Assembly (NCBI RefSeq): GCF_019264445.1
Contig: NZ_JAHVAB010000040.1
Location: 62,001 to 126,000 of the forward strand
DNA: 64,000 nucleotides
DNA from: Hydrogenophaga sp.
Lineage (GTDB): Bacteria > Pseudomonadota > Gammaproteobacteria > Burkholderiales > Burkholderiaceae_C
Direction of reading: 5' to 3'
Made by a program: the position numbers and the translations under genes. Under the pieces are notes generated by a model. The model saw only the letters and a list, made by a program, of their open reading frames with translations, did no database searches and was not told where the DNA came from. This document shows positions 27,385-36,716 of this stretch, piece by piece (position 1 is the first letter of the stretch; every line of letters starts with the position of its first letter).

Positions 27385-27947
27385 GCCAGGCACTCCCGCA
27401 GCGAGGTCAGCCCCCGGCGTATCCAGGCCTTGACCGAGCCGAGCGGTGCGCCCAGGCGTTCGGCGATTTCCATGTGGGTGCAGCCGTCGAGGTAGGCGAA
27501 GAGCACGCAGTTGCGCTTGGGCGTGTCCAGCCGTGCGAGGCAATCGTCCAGGCGGCCCAGGTCGGCGCGCAAGGCAAAGGCCTCGGCCATGTCGGGGGCG
27601 GCAGGCGGATCGTCGGCCTGCAGTGCGTCCATCTCGTCTTCATCGGCCGAGACGTTGCGCGAACCGGAGCGCACCGCATCCAGCGCACGGTGGCGCACGA
27701 TGCCGTACATCCACCCCCGGCCTGCACCACGGCTGGCATCGAAAGTGGCGGCGCGGGTCCAGATGTTCATGAAAGCGTCGTGCAACACGTCCTCGGCGGT
27801 GGCGCGGTCGCGCACGATGCGCAGCGCCACGCCCAACAGATATCGGCCTTCGCGTTCGTAGAGGCGGCGCAGGGCCGCGGCATCGCCCCGTGCGCAGGCG
27901 GCCAGGGCGGCATCGTGGTCAAAGGCGTCGGGTTCGGGCAGGCGCAA
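27381..27947 (-). CDS. ECF-type RNA polymerase sigma factor
   Basis: This 188-residue sigma factor has region 2 (YLLGVALRIVRDRATAEDVLHDAFMNIW, about residues 36-63, with the core-binding and -10 helices) and region 4 (about 135-185, MEIAERLGAPLGSVKAWIRRGL, a helix-turn-helix for the -35 element). There is no region 3, as in ECF sigmas. The only in-frame start is a TTG at 27947: the frame is closed by a TAG at 28026-28028 and no ATG or GTG lies between. It is coupled to the anti-sigma gene and preceded by a lipoprotein gene of the same direction. Target promoters are unknown. Confidence 0.9.
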   Translation of the reverse strand: MRLPEPDAFDHDAALAACARGDAAALRRLYEREGRYLLGVALRIVRDRATAEDVLHDAFMNIWTRAATFDASRGAGRGWMYGIVRHRALDAVRSGSRNVSADEDEMDALQADDPPAAPDMAEAFALRADLGRLDDCLARLDTPKRNCVLFAYLDGCTHMEIAERLGAPLGSVKAWIRRGLTSLRECLA

Positions 27948-27975
27948 GGGCGGTCGGGCTCGATGGGCGGAAGAA

Positions 27976-28011
27976 CCGCGGCACGGTGCGCGAGAGCGCA
28001 GCGTGCCGCGG
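27976..28011. terminator. Strong hairpin upstream of the sigma factor gene
   Basis: Two 16-base arms (27976-27991 and 27996-28011) pair with a single mismatch around a GAGA loop. On the minus strand the hairpin lies between the lipoprotein gene and the sigma gene, inside the sigma leader. There is no T-run. It could terminate or stabilise the lipoprotein mRNA or affect sigma translation. Confidence 0.55.
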
Positions 28012-28081
28012 GGCTGCCGGCCATACTAGCCGATCCGGCAAGGCCGTCGAAGCCCAGGCGGGCCCCGGCGGCCATGCGCGT

Positions 28082-28630
28082 TCAGGAGGCCTTGTAGAAG
28101 ATGTAGTCGGCCTGGTACTGCACGACTTCCTTGGCGCCCACGTTGGCTGCACCGCAGGCCGAAGCTGGCGCCACACCGCCCTTGGTGGCCACGCGCTGGG
28201 TGTAGGTCACACCGCTCATGGCGCCCATGCCCATGGCGGGGTTGGCCTTCACGAGTTGCAGGGGAATGTTGCCGGCGCCGTTGGGCGCCACAGCCAGCTG
28301 GGTGGCGGTGAACTTGGAGCCGTCGTTGGCTTCCCAGGTGGCGGGCGGGCCGTAGTACTTGCCGACTTGCTTGCCGCTGCGGTCCAGCAGCTTGGCGTCG
28401 GGGCCGCCGAACACCCATTCGAACTGGCCGGGCATGTTGGCCTTGACCTTGCATTCGTAGGTGATCTGGCCCACGCCCACGGTTTCCAGGGCGACCTTGT
28501 TGCCAGCCGGCACCTTCACGGCGTCGGGCAGGCTGGCCTGCGAAAACATCATGGCGGGCGCGCTCATGTTGGAAGCGCAGGCGGACAGGGCGAGCGCCGC
28601 AGCGGCGGCCAGGGTGGACTTGAACAGCAT
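28082..28630 (-). CDS. DUF3455 lipoprotein
   Basis: This 182-residue protein begins with a lipoprotein signal peptide ending in a lipobox (LALSACAS, Cys near residue 18). The mature part matches my picture of DUF3455: VKVPAGNKVALETVGVGQITYECK, then FGGPDAKLLDRSGKQVGKYYGPPATWE and a C-terminal YQADYIFYKA. It contains a few cysteines that may pair. The function is unknown. Its place upstream of an ECF sigma/anti-sigma pair on the same strand suggests an envelope stress response or a member of that regulon. Confidence 0.85.
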   Translation of the reverse strand: MLFKSTLAAAAALALSACASNMSAPAMMFSQASLPDAVKVPAGNKVALETVGVGQITYECKVKANMPGQFEWVFGGPDAKLLDRSGKQVGKYYGPPATWEANDGSKFTATQLAVAPNGAGNIPLQLVKANPAMGMGAMSGVTYTQRVATKGGVAPASACGAANVGAKEVVQYQADYIFYKAS

Positions 28631-28721
28631 GGGAAAACTCCTCGATGGTGGGTTGTGAACAGCAACGCAAAACAGCGCCACTGCTACCACTACTCGCCAA
28701 CCCGGGTTTTGGATGCAGCCC

Positions 28722-28750
28722 GATGCAAAAAAAACCAAAAAACTTTTTCA
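28722..28750 (-). terminator. Possible terminator of purT
   Basis: On the minus strand the purT stop codon is followed by AAAAAG and then long T-tracts separated by GG. A short GC stem at the end of purT could serve as the hairpin. The T-rich tail is clear; the stem is weak. Confidence 0.35.
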
Positions 28751-29950
28751 GCCCCTGCGCGGGCGCACCTTCGAGGCCGCCAGCTTGGCCTGGGTGCGGG
28801 CTTTTTCCACGTCGGCGTCAAACGCCAGCGCCACGCCCATGCGGCGCTTGGTGAAGCTCTCGGGCTTGCCGAACAGGCGCAGCTCGGTCTGTGGCACCCG
28901 CAGCGCCTCGTCCACCCCGTCAAACGCAATGCCCGTGGCCTCCACGCCGCCGTAGACCACCGCGCTGGCGCCCGGGCTCTTGAGCGCGGTCGACACCGGC
29001 AGGCCCAGAATGGCGCGCGCGTGCAGCTCGAACTCGTTCTGCCACTGGGTGATCATGGTCACCATGCCGGTGTCGTGCGGGCGCGGGCTCACCTCGCTGA
29101 ACCACACCTGATCGCCCTTGACGAACAGCTCCACGCCATAGAGCCCCTGGCCACCCAGGTCGTCCGTCACCGCCTTGGCGATGCGGCGCGACTCGGCCAG
29201 CGCCTTGGGCGTCATGGGGTGGGGCTGCCAGCTCTCCACATAGTCACCGCTCACCTGCACATGGCCGATCGGGTCGCAGAAATGCGTTTCGATGTCGCCG
29301 TTGGCGCCGAGCGCGCGCACGGTGAGCTGGGTGATTTCGTAGTCGAAATCGATGAAGCCTTCCACGATGATGCGGCCCGGGCCGACACGCCCGCCCGACA
29401 TGGCGTAGTCCCACGCCTTCTGCACATCGGCAGGTCCATCGATCTTGCTCTGGCCCTTGCCGCTGCTGCTCATCACCGGCTTGACGATGCAGGGGTAGCC
29501 GATGCCGGCATCAATCGCGGCCTGCAGCTCTGGCAGGGAATCGCAGAATTTGTAAGGGCTGGTGGGCAGTCCCAGCGTTTCGGCAGCGAGGCGGCGAATG
29601 CCCTCGCGGTCCATGGTCAGGCGCGCGGCGCGGGCGGTGGGAATCACGCGCACCACACCAGCGGCTTCGAGTTCCTGCAGCACGGGCGTGGCGATGGCTT
29701 CGATTTCGGGCACCACGAGGTGCGGACGCTCGGCTTCGATGAGCGCCTTGAGCTGCGACGGGTCGCTCATGGTGATGGTGCGCGCGTGGTGCGCCACCTG
29801 CTGGCCGGGCGCGTTCTCGTAGCGGTCCACCGCGATGGTTTCGACACCGAGGCGCTGCAGGGCGATCAGCACCTCCTTGCCGAGCTCGCCGGAGCCCAGC
29901 AGCATGACCTTGGTGGCCGAAGGAGACAGGGGTGTGCCGAGCGTGGTCAT
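28748..29950 (-). CDS. purT: Formate-dependent phosphoribosylglycinamide formyltransferase
   Basis: PurT makes formyl-GAR from GAR, formate and ATP in purine biosynthesis, bypassing the folate-dependent PurN. The 400 residues have the ATP-grasp architecture: a preATP domain ([31 protein letters not shown], about 14-44), a glycine-rich ATP loop in [12 protein letters not shown] (about 155-166) and metal-binding residues around [17 protein letters not shown] (about 265-281). Length and motifs match E. coli PurT rather than PurK, which lacks the SGKGQS loop in this form. It lies 23 bases after psd on the same strand. Confidence 0.95.
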   Translation of the reverse strand: MTTLGTPLSPSATKVMLLGSGELGKEVLIALQRLGVETIAVDRYENAPGQQVAHHARTITMSDPSQLKALIEAERPHLVVPEIEAIATPVLQELEAAGVVRVIPTARAARLTMDREGIRRLAAETLGLPTSPYKFCDSLPELQAAIDAGIGYPCIVKPVMSSSGKGQSKIDGPADVQKAWDYAMSGGRVGPGRIIVEGFIDFDYEITQLTVRALGANGDIETHFCDPIGHVQVSGDYVESWQPHPMTPKALAESRRIAKAVTDDLGGQGLYGVELFVKGDQVWFSEVSPRPHDTGMVTMITQWQNEFELHARAILGLPVSTALKSPGASAVVYGGVEATGIAFDGVDEALRVPQTELRLFGKPESFTKRRMGVALAFDADVEKARTQAKLAASKVRPRRG

Positions 29951-29973
29951 GGTGGTGTTCCAGGAATGAAGGG

Positions 29974-30825
29974 TCAGAGGGCTTGGCCCATGGCCTCGCC
30001 CAGGCGCACGGCGTTGCCGGGGGCCCAGTCGGGGTGGAAAGTGATCGTGTCGCGGGGCCAGAGCAGCACCACGGTGGAGCCCAGCAGGAATCGGCCCATT
30101 TCTTCGCCGCGCTGCAGGTGCAGCGGTGCGTCGTCATACGACCACTCGCGCACCATGCCCGGCCGGGGCGGGTTGACCACGCCGTGCCACGTGGTGGCCA
30201 TGCTGCCGACGATGGTGGCACCCACCAGCACCTGCACGAACGGAATGGTGGCTTCGCCCACCTGCATGTCGAACACGCATACCACGCGCTCGTTGCGCGC
30301 GAAGAGGCCGGGCACGCCCTGCGCGGTGGCCGGGTTGACCGAAAACAGGTCGCCCGGTACGTGAATCATGCGGCGCAGCGTGGCCGCTGCCGGCATGTGA
30401 ATGCGGTGATAGTCGCGCGGGCTGAGGTAGATGGTGGCGAACGCGCCGTCGTCGAACTGCGCGGCCAGCTCTGCGTCACCGCCCACCAGCGCGCGCGTGC
30501 TGTACGTGTGACCCTTGGCCTGGTAAATCTGGTCGCGCGCGATGGCACCGAACTGGCTGATGGCGCCATCCACCGGGCAGACGAACGCCGCATCGGCCAG
30601 CGGCCGTGCATCGGCACGCAGGGCCCGGGTGAAGAACTCGTTGAAGCTGGCGTAGGCGGTCGGGTCCGGGTTCGCGGCCTCGGCCATGTTCACGCCGTAT
30701 TTGCGGATGAAGCGGCGAATGATCCACTGCGTGATGGCACCCCAGCGGCCATTGGCCACCCAGCCGCCAAACACCGTGAGCGCGCGTTTGGGGAAGACGT
30801 ATTGCAGGGAAACGGCAAAAGACAT
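29974..30825 (-). CDS. psd: Phosphatidylserine decarboxylase proenzyme
   Basis: Psd decarboxylates phosphatidylserine to phosphatidylethanolamine at the inner membrane. The 283-residue proenzyme carries the self-cleavage site LGST near the C-terminus (in [12 protein letters not shown], about residues 245-256), where the serine becomes the pyruvoyl group and alpha and beta chains form. Other family parts are [27 protein letters not shown] and [13 protein letters not shown] (catalytic His). It is followed by purT and is divergent from an ABC transporter gene. Confidence 0.95.
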   Translation of the reverse strand: MSFAVSLQYVFPKRALTVFGGWVANGRWGAITQWIIRRFIRKYGVNMAEAANPDPTAYASFNEFFTRALRADARPLADAAFVCPVDGAISQFGAIARDQIYQAKGHTYSTRALVGGDAELAAQFDDGAFATIYLSPRDYHRIHMPAAATLRRMIHVPGDLFSVNPATAQGVPGLFARNERVVCVFDMQVGEATIPFVQVLVGATIVGSMATTWHGVVNPPRPGMVREWSYDDAPLHLQRGEEMGRFLLGSTVVLLWPRDTITFHPDWAPGNAVRLGEAMGQAL

Positions 30826-30922
30826 GGGTGGGCGCAGCAGTGAGACAAGACCCTCGCGGGCAGCCCTGCATTGTAGGGGCCGGCCTGCGCCCGCCTGGGG
30901 TCAGCGGGCACAATGCCGGCAC

Positions 30923-31858
30923 ATGAAAGACGCCCTCTTCGAATGCCGGCACCTCGTCAAACGCTACGGCGAAAGCACCGTGGTGCACGACCTGAGTTTT
31001 GCCATCGGCCCGGGTGAGTGCCTGGGTGTGATCGGTCCCAACGGCGCGGGCAAGACCACCACCATCCGCATGTGTCTGGGCTTGACCGCACCGGACGCGG
31101 GCACCATCACCGCCTTTGGCCACCACATGCCGCGCGATGCGCTGGCCATCAAGGCCCAGCTGGGCGTGGTCAGCCAGATGGACACCCTGGACCCGGACTT
31201 CGACTGCGCCGAAAACCTGCTGGTGTACGGGCGCTACTTCGGCCTGCCGGCGGCCACCGTGCGCGAGCGCATTCCGCGGTTGCTGGAGTTTGCCGCGCTG
31301 TCGCACAAGGCACAGGCCAAGCCAGGCGAACTCTCCGGCGGCATGAAGCGGCGCCTCTCGCTGGCGCGCGCCTTGGTGAACGACCCCAGGCTGCTGATGC
31401 TGGATGAGCCCACCACCGGCCTGGACCCACAGGCGCGCCATCTGATGTGGGAACGGCTGCAGATGCTGCTGCAACAGGGCAAGAGCATTCTGCTCACCAC
31501 ACACTTCATGGACGAGGCCGAGCGCCTGTGCTCTCGCCTGCTGGTGCTCGACCACGGCCGCAAGATCGCCGAAGGCCGTCCGCGCGAGCTGATCGCGCAG
31601 CATCTGGAACCCGACGTGGTGGAGGTGTATGGACAAGGCGCGCTGGCCCTCGCGCAAGGCAGCGAACACGCCGCCACCCGCGCACTGGCCGCGCGCGTGG
31701 AGGTCAGCGGCGAGACGGTGTTCTTCTACACCGCGCAAGCCATGCCGCTCTTGGAGGCACTGGGCGCGCACCCGCATCTGCGCACCTTGCACCGTCCGGC
31801 CAACCTGGAGGACCTGTTCCTCAAACTCACCGGCCGGCAAATCCGGGAAGACGGTTAG
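30923..31858 (+). CDS. ABC exporter ATP-binding protein, NodI/CcmA-like
   Basis: This 311-residue ATPase has Walker A GPNGAGKTT (about 41-49), the signature LSGGMKRRLSLARAL, Walker B LLMLDEPTTGLDP and the switch TTHFMDEAERL. The long C-terminal tail past about residue 230 is of the type found in NodI-like exporter ATPases. NodIJ-type exporters move lipo-oligosaccharides or drugs outwards; the name NodI in non-rhizobia indicates similarity only. The matching membrane protein is encoded two genes downstream, across a glycosyltransferase gene. I chose the ATG at 30923 because upstream sequence lies in the divergent psd promoter region. Confidence 0.92.
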   Translation: MKDALFECRHLVKRYGESTVVHDLSFAIGPGECLGVIGPNGAGKTTTIRMCLGLTAPDAGTITAFGHHMPRDALAIKAQLGVVSQMDTLDPDFDCAENLLVYGRYFGLPAATVRERIPRLLEFAALSHKAQAKPGELSGGMKRRLSLARALVNDPRLLMLDEPTTGLDPQARHLMWERLQMLLQQGKSILLTTHFMDEAERLCSRLLVLDHGRKIAEGRPRELIAQHLEPDVVEVYGQGALALAQGSEHAATRALAARVEVSGETVFFYTAQAMPLLEALGAHPHLRTLHRPANLEDLFLKLTGRQIREDG

Positions 31859-31898
31859 ACCCCCTGTTCCGATTCATCTCATCACTTGACGACCGGCA

Positions 31899-32963
31899 TT
31901 GACCAACGCACCACCTCTACTTCGCTACAAGGCACTTCACAACATGGGCTTGCAGCTGCTGCGCAAGCAGCGCACCTGGGCGCAGGCGGCCACCGATGTG
32001 GAGGTGATCCAGCCACAAGAGCAAGAACCGCTGGCACCGGCGTTTTACCTGCCCGGCCAGCTGGAGCGCGTCACTGCCGGTGTTCCCGGATTGAGCACAC
32101 TGGAGCAAGAAATGGGGTGGCTCACCACGGACCCGGTGGCGCACGCCGCCGTGATCAGGTACACCCTGCGCGACTGTCTGGTCCACCCCCACGGAGTGGA
32201 GTACCTCGGCGGCAGCATTTGCAAGGACCAGGGTGGCCGCTACCGCATTCCTTCGGGCTCCATTGAAACGGTGGGCCACGCGGCGTATTGCATGTCGGCC
32301 ACTGCCCATCAGTACTTTGGACACTGGCTTCAGGATGCCTGCACCACCGCTCTGCTCGCCCAGCCGCACGATACGTTGCTGCTGGACGTTCGTGCCGACT
32401 GGCCACATGCGGCGGCGTACGCAAAGGCCTTTGACCTGAGTCCTGCGCTACCGCCCAACCTTTACGTGCGCGAACTCTCGGTGTTCCAGGATTTCTCGCA
32501 AGGTTCCTCCAAACGCCAGCGCTATGCACGCCTGCGAGAGCGCCTCGCCCGCGCCTTCGGCCCCGCCCCGGCCCGCTCGCAACCGGTGTACCTGCGCCGG
32601 GGAGCCACGGGCATCGCCAGAATCATCGCAAACGAAGACGCCGTGACCGAGCGCCTGGAGCAAGCGGGCTTTCTTGTGCTGGACATTGCGGGCCTGTCGG
32701 CTGCGGCCATGTTCAGGCACCTTGCTGGCGCCCCGATGGTGGTCTGCATGGACGGAAGCCACATGAACCACCTGTACTTTTCAATGCCTTACGGTGGCAG
32801 CATCCTGTCGTTCGTACCCGCCGACCGTTTCACCGCAAACAATTTTGGCTATGCCAGCGCGGCGGGGCTTCACTTCGGCCTGCTGGTCGTGGACCGATCC
32901 GACCAAGGCTATGTTGTCGATGTGGACGCCATGGTTCGCACGCTCGATCTTCTGCCTCACTGA
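31899..32963 (+). CDS. Glycosyltransferase family 61-like protein (DUF563)
   Basis: The product of about 354 residues resembles the GT61/DUF563 capsular-polysaccharide-type transferases. Visible are a central YFGHWLQDACTTALL (His and Asp region, about residues 137-151), PVYLRRGATGIARIIANEDAV (about 226-246), and GAPMVVCMDGSHMNHLYFSMPYGGSIL (about 275-301), a pattern typical of the C-terminal nucleotide-sugar part. The start is uncertain: TTG at 31899 is the longest reading, and an ATG at 31944 is a credible alternative. It has no membrane segment or signal. The gene lies between the two subunits of an ABC exporter with short gaps (40 and 11 bases), suggesting it modifies or builds the exported glycan or lipid. 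Confidence 0.75.
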   Translation: MTNAPPLLRYKALHNMGLQLLRKQRTWAQAATDVEVIQPQEQEPLAPAFYLPGQLERVTAGVPGLSTLEQEMGWLTTDPVAHAAVIRYTLRDCLVHPHGVEYLGGSICKDQGGRYRIPSGSIETVGHAAYCMSATAHQYFGHWLQDACTTALLAQPHDTLLLDVRADWPHAAAYAKAFDLSPALPPNLYVRELSVFQDFSQGSSKRQRYARLRERLARAFGPAPARSQPVYLRRGATGIARIIANEDAVTERLEQAGFLVLDIAGLSAAAMFRHLAGAPMVVCMDGSHMNHLYFSMPYGGSILSFVPADRFTANNFGYASAAGLHFGLLVVDRSDQGYVVDVDAMVRTLDLLPH

Positions 32964-32974
32964 AACGTCACGCC

Positions 32975-33799
32975 ATGAACACCGTTCCATTCGCCCCATC
33001 CCCCTGGTCGGCACCCCGCCTTTCCCTGCGCTGGTGGCCCGTCTTCCTGCGCAACCTGCTGGTGTGGCGCAAGCTGGCCATTCCCAGTCTGGTGGGCAAC
33101 ATTGCCGAGCCGCTGATGTGGCTGGTGGCTTTCGGTTACGGCATGGGCGCGCTGGTGGGGCAGATACAAATGACCACGCCACAAGGCAGCGTGGCCGTGC
33201 CCTACATCCTGTTCCTGGCCAGCGGCAGCATCTGCATGAGTGCGATGAACGCGGCGAGCTTTGAAGCGCTGTATTCCGCCTTCTCGCGCATGCACGTGCA
33301 GAAAACCTGGGACGGCATCATGAACGCGCCGGTGAGCCTGGACGACGTGGTGCTAGCCGAAATGCTGTGGGCCGGTTTCAAGGCGCTGTTCACCGTGACG
33401 GCCATTCTGGGCGTGATGCTCGCGCTGGGCATCAGCCATTCACCCAAACTGCTGCTGGCGTGGCCCGTGCTGCTCGGTGTGGGCATCACGTTTTCGTGCA
33501 TTGCCCTGGTGTTCAATGCCCTGGCCAAGGGCTATGACTTCTTCACCTACTACTTCACCTTGTTCCTCACCCCGATGATGTTTCTGTCGGGGGTGTTCTT
33601 TCCGCGGGAGCAACTGCCGGTGGTGGTGCGCCACATTTCAGACTGGCTGCCGCTGACCAACGCGGTGGAACTGGTGCGGCCCCTCTTCATGGACCAATGG
33701 CCCACGCAGGCCTGGTTGCATGCGGGGGTGCTGCTGGTCTACACCGTGGCGGCCTTCTGGCTCGCCCTGGCACTGACCCGCAAGCGCTTCGCCGGGTAA
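32975..33799 (+). CDS. ABC exporter permease, NodJ/ABC-2 family
   Basis: This 274-residue inner-membrane protein has six predicted helices and the ABC-2 permease pattern. The N-terminal amphipathic part FLRNLLVWRKLAIPSLVGN leads into helices, and the late motif FLTPMMFLSGVFFPREQLP, followed by WLPLTNAVELVRPL, is characteristic of the NodJ/DrrB group. It is the membrane partner of the NodI-like ATPase two genes upstream. It starts 11 bases after the glycosyltransferase stop, so the three genes form one transcription unit. Confidence 0.9.
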   Translation: MNTVPFAPSPWSAPRLSLRWWPVFLRNLLVWRKLAIPSLVGNIAEPLMWLVAFGYGMGALVGQIQMTTPQGSVAVPYILFLASGSICMSAMNAASFEALYSAFSRMHVQKTWDGIMNAPVSLDDVVLAEMLWAGFKALFTVTAILGVMLALGISHSPKLLLAWPVLLGVGITFSCIALVFNALAKGYDFFTYYFTLFLTPMMFLSGVFFPREQLPVVVRHISDWLPLTNAVELVRPLFMDQWPTQAWLHAGVLLVYTVAAFWLALALTRKRFAG

Positions 33800-33818
33800 G
33801 CCGGCGCTGTCGCGAAGC

Positions 33819-34079
33819 TCAGTGCACAGCGGCCTGCAGGGCAGGCTGGGCCTGGCAGTAGAGTTCGCTGCCGGTGTCCATGAAGTCTTCGGCTTCGATC
33901 ACGGCGTCAAAGGCGCGGGCGGCGGCGTCGTACACCTTGGGGATCAGGGGCTTGTCCAGCGGGCGGCAGATGCGACCGCGGATGCCGCGCAGGTCGGCGC
34001 TGGATTCCATGGCGCTGATCACGGCTTCCGGATCGAGCATGAGGACGAAGGGGTTGAGGCGGGTGGCGGTGGTGGACAT
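33819..34079 (-). CDS. Small conserved-looking protein of unknown function
   Basis: An 86-residue soluble protein, with an ATG start at 34079 preceded by a GGAACC-type weak ribosome site. Features are a central charged and proline-containing segment (IRGRICRPLDKPLIPKVYDAAARAFD, about residues 33-58) and predicted helices on either side. I do not recognise a named family. Codon use is like its neighbours, which supports a real gene. It converges on the ABC permease gene with a 19-base gap. Confidence 0.6.
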   Translation of the reverse strand: MSTTATRLNPFVLMLDPEAVISAMESSADLRGIRGRICRPLDKPLIPKVYDAAARAFDAVIEAEDFMDTGSELYCQAQPALQAAVH

Positions 34080-34205
34080 GGCGGGGTTCCTGACGGGTGG
34101 TATGGGGTGTCACAAAGGGGCTGTCGATGAAACAAACTGTACCGACCACCCCCCGCAGCGTTAAGTCGGCGCGCCCCCATTCACCGTGTAAGAACTTCCC
34201 TGACA

Positions 34206-34251
34206 CGGCGTGTGTTGTCCCTACACGCCGTTCGTGAACTGCTTCACGAAC
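34206..34251. terminator. Two adjacent hairpins at the 3' end of the YbdK-type gene
   Basis: CGGCGTGT-N9-ACACGCCG (34206-34230) abuts GTTCGTGAA-CTGC-TTCACGAAC (34230-34251), which reaches into the last codons of the ligase gene. Both sets of arms are perfect. There is no T-run. They probably end or protect the minus-strand transcript. Confidence 0.5.
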
Positions 34252-35371
34252 TGCCGCCGCGCAAGGCCTCCACACTGGCCCGCACCACCGATTGCACGCT
34301 GCCGCTGTCCTTGAACTGGTTGCGCAGGAACGTGGCGTGGTTGCCCACGCGCCCTGCGGTGCGCTCGATCTCGTCGAGTGCGGCCAGCGAGTTGAGCGCC
34401 ACGCCATGGGGCGCGAGGTGCCGCAGCGTGGCCAGGATGTCTTCGCGGATGCTGATCTGCTCGCGCGTCTTGGGGTTGACCATCATCCCGTCCAACCCGA
34501 AACGACAGGCCTGGAAGCGGTTGTAGGTGTAGACGAGGTAGTCGTCTTCTTCCGGGGGCAGTTCGCGCCGCTCCAGCAGGTGGCGGCACAGCGCCTGCAA
34601 GTAGCAGGCGAGACCCGCTGCGCGCTCCACCGTCAGCGGTGTGTCGCACACGCGCAGTTCGATGGTGCCGTACTCGGGCTTGGGCCGGATGTCCCAGTAA
34701 AAGTCTTTCATCGACTTCACCACGCCCGTGCTTTCCATCTTAGTGAAGTAGACGTTGGCGAACTCTTCCCAACTCAGTACAAAAGGCGCGCGGCCGCTGA
34801 GCGGGAACGCAAACACCGAGTTGAGTCGCGCCGAATCGAACAGCGTGTCCACCCCTTGCGAAAAGGGCGACGATGCCGAGAGCGCAATGAAATGGGGCAC
34901 ATAGCGGTTGAGCGAGTGCAGCAGGAACAGCGCCTCGTCGGCGCTGGCGCAGCCGATGTGCACGTGCTGGCCGAACACGGTGAACTGTTTGGCGAGGTAG
35001 CCGTACAGGCCCGAGAGCTGCTCGAAGCGCGGCTTGGAGAAGATGCGCTGCTCGAACCAGCGCTGAAAAGGATGCGTGCCGCCGCCCGCGAGCTCGATGT
35101 TGAGCCGGTCGCCCGCGCTCACCAGCGTGTCGCGGATCTGCTGGAGCTGCGCGAGCAGCGGGCCGTGTTCGCGCTGCACGTCGGTGGCGATCTCGATCAT
35201 GCTCTGCGTCATCTCCGGCGTGACCACACCCGGAAACGGTTTGCGGCGCAGCAGCTCCAGCAGGTCGTTGGCGCTGCTGGAGAGGTCGAGGTCGTACGTG
35301 TTGACGAGCTGCAGCTCGAGCTCGACGCCCATGGTGAGCGAGTCGGACGCTTTGAAGGTTTCGAGTGGCAT
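34244..35371 (-). CDS. YbdK-type carboxylate-amine ligase (glutamate-cysteine ligase GCS2 family)
   Basis: This 375-residue protein belongs to the GCS2/YbdK family, ATP-dependent ligases with weak or unknown glutamate-cysteine ligase activity. Family features are [11 protein letters not shown] near residue 14, AGGGTHPF near 95, QHVHIGCAS near 133 and the late [18 protein letters not shown] with its metal-binding Glu. It starts 3 bases after the cation antiporter gene stops, so the two are translationally linked. A role in glutathione supply alongside the redox genes of this window is possible but unproven. Confidence 0.88.
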   Translation of the reverse strand: MPLETFKASDSLTMGVELELQLVNTYDLDLSSSANDLLELLRRKPFPGVVTPEMTQSMIEIATDVQREHGPLLAQLQQIRDTLVSAGDRLNIELAGGGTHPFQRWFEQRIFSKPRFEQLSGLYGYLAKQFTVFGQHVHIGCASADEALFLLHSLNRYVPHFIALSASSPFSQGVDTLFDSARLNSVFAFPLSGRAPFVLSWEEFANVYFTKMESTGVVKSMKDFYWDIRPKPEYGTIELRVCDTPLTVERAAGLACYLQALCRHLLERRELPPEEDDYLVYTYNRFQACRFGLDGMMVNPKTREQISIREDILATLRHLAPHGVALNSLAALDEIERTAGRVGNHATFLRNQFKDSGSVQSVVRASVEALRGGSS

Positions 35372-35374
35372 GGC

Positions 35375-36562
35375 TTATCCCTTCGTGACGTGGGTTTCGT
35401 GCGCGGCCATCAGCGCGCGCTGCGTGACGACCGGGCCCAGCAGTTCCTGCATGAGCATCATCCCGGCCATGACGGAGAGCACTTCGATGGCCGGAGCAAA
35501 GCCGTAGAGGCGGCTTTGCTCGATGAGCAGGATGGCAAACGCCGACATGGGCGTGAGCGCCAGGCCGGTGAGCAGGCCCTTGCGTTCGGTGATGCCGGAG
35601 AGGCGCGCGGCCACCAGGTTGCAGCCCACCTTGGAAGCCGTGCGCACCACGATGAGCAGGAGGCCCATCAGCATGCCGGTGCTCACATCCGCCCAGTCGA
35701 GCAGTGAGGCGATGTAGACAAACAGGAACACACACAGCAGGTCGCCGGCGGTACCGAAATCGCGCTGCGCATTGGTGAGGTGCACGCGGCGCTCGCGCGC
35801 CACGATGCCGAAGGTGAGTGCCGCCAGCAGCGGCGAGAGCTTGAGGCCGTAAGCGGCCGTGGTGAGCAGCAGCACCGAGAGCGCAAACACCAGCGTGACA
35901 CCGCGCTCGTTCGTGCTGCGCTGGCGCAGCAGCCAGGGCACCGCCACACCCAGCAGGCCGCCCACCGCCACCGACGTGCCCACCTGGTGGATGCTGCCAA
36001 AGGCCGCCAGCACCAGATCACCCGAGGTGCTGAGGTACCAGTAGCCCACCACCAGTTTGAGGGCGAGCACAGACATCATGCAGTTGATGGCACACAGGTG
36101 CAGCACGCGCTCGGTCACCTGGCCTGCGCTGCGCAGTTCGTTGGCCACGCGCACGATGCCTGCGGGCGAGGCCGAGATGGAGAGCGCCGCGATGATGAGC
36201 CGCAGGTCCACCGCGAGGTTGAACCAGCCGCTCACCCAGTAGATGATCCCGAACGTGACGATGGACTCCACCACACCGAGCAACAGCACCCAGGGGTTGT
36301 GGCGGAACCAGCGCAGGTTGATGCGGTAGCCCAGCTCGAACAACACGAGCGAGAGCGCCACGTTGGCCAGAAACGGCAGCCCTGGAATGTCGGTCGTCAA
36401 GCCAGGCAGGTTGATCAGCCCGCCGACCAGCCCCACCGCCACATAGCTGGTGACGCGCGGCACGCGCCAGGCGTCATAGGCCCGCTCGGCAATGAACCAG
36501 GCCAGCAACAGGACCAGTGGCCAGGCAATGGACTGGAGCAAAAAACTGTAATCGGTAACCAT
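35375..36562 (-). CDS. Cation:proton antiporter, CPA2 family
   Basis: This 395-residue inner-membrane protein has about twelve helices and the sodium/hydrogen exchanger fold, with no C-terminal TrkA domain. Charged residues inside helices, such as those in FELGYRINLRWF and the later LTFGIVARERRVHL, resemble exchanger positions. It likely exchanges Na+ or K+ for protons; the specificity is not readable. It is the first gene of a two-gene unit with the YbdK-type ligase, reminiscent of thiol-linked KefB/KefC systems only in concept. Confidence 0.82.
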   Translation of the reverse strand: MVTDYSFLLQSIAWPLVLLLAWFIAERAYDAWRVPRVTSYVAVGLVGGLINLPGLTTDIPGLPFLANVALSLVLFELGYRINLRWFRHNPWVLLLGVVESIVTFGIIYWVSGWFNLAVDLRLIIAALSISASPAGIVRVANELRSAGQVTERVLHLCAINCMMSVLALKLVVGYWYLSTSGDLVLAAFGSIHQVGTSVAVGGLLGVAVPWLLRQRSTNERGVTLVFALSVLLLTTAAYGLKLSPLLAALTFGIVARERRVHLTNAQRDFGTAGDLLCVFLFVYIASLLDWADVSTGMLMGLLLIVVRTASKVGCNLVAARLSGITERKGLLTGLALTPMSAFAILLIEQSRLYGFAPAIEVLSVMAGMMLMQELLGPVVTQRALMAAHETHVTKG

Positions 36563-36716
36563 AGGTAAAACTCCTCGAGCGCGAGTTTGATGGACGAATT
36601 CTGCAAAGCGTGTAGGACACGCGCTGAAAACATCAGGACATCAGGCGATCAGCGAAAGCCGAACGGAGTGCCGCGAACACGGCAATGGGGATGCGAGTTG
36701 TGGCGGCGAGAAGCGG

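Noticed and set aside
30923-33799. Naming the exporter NodI/NodJ as nodulation genes
   Set aside because: Only family similarity is visible; no nod synthesis genes or nod box are present.
36608-36622. GCGTGT-AGG-ACACGC inverted repeat between antiporter and methyltransferase genes
   Set aside because: Six-base arms in GC-rich DNA are expected by chance and nothing else supports a site.
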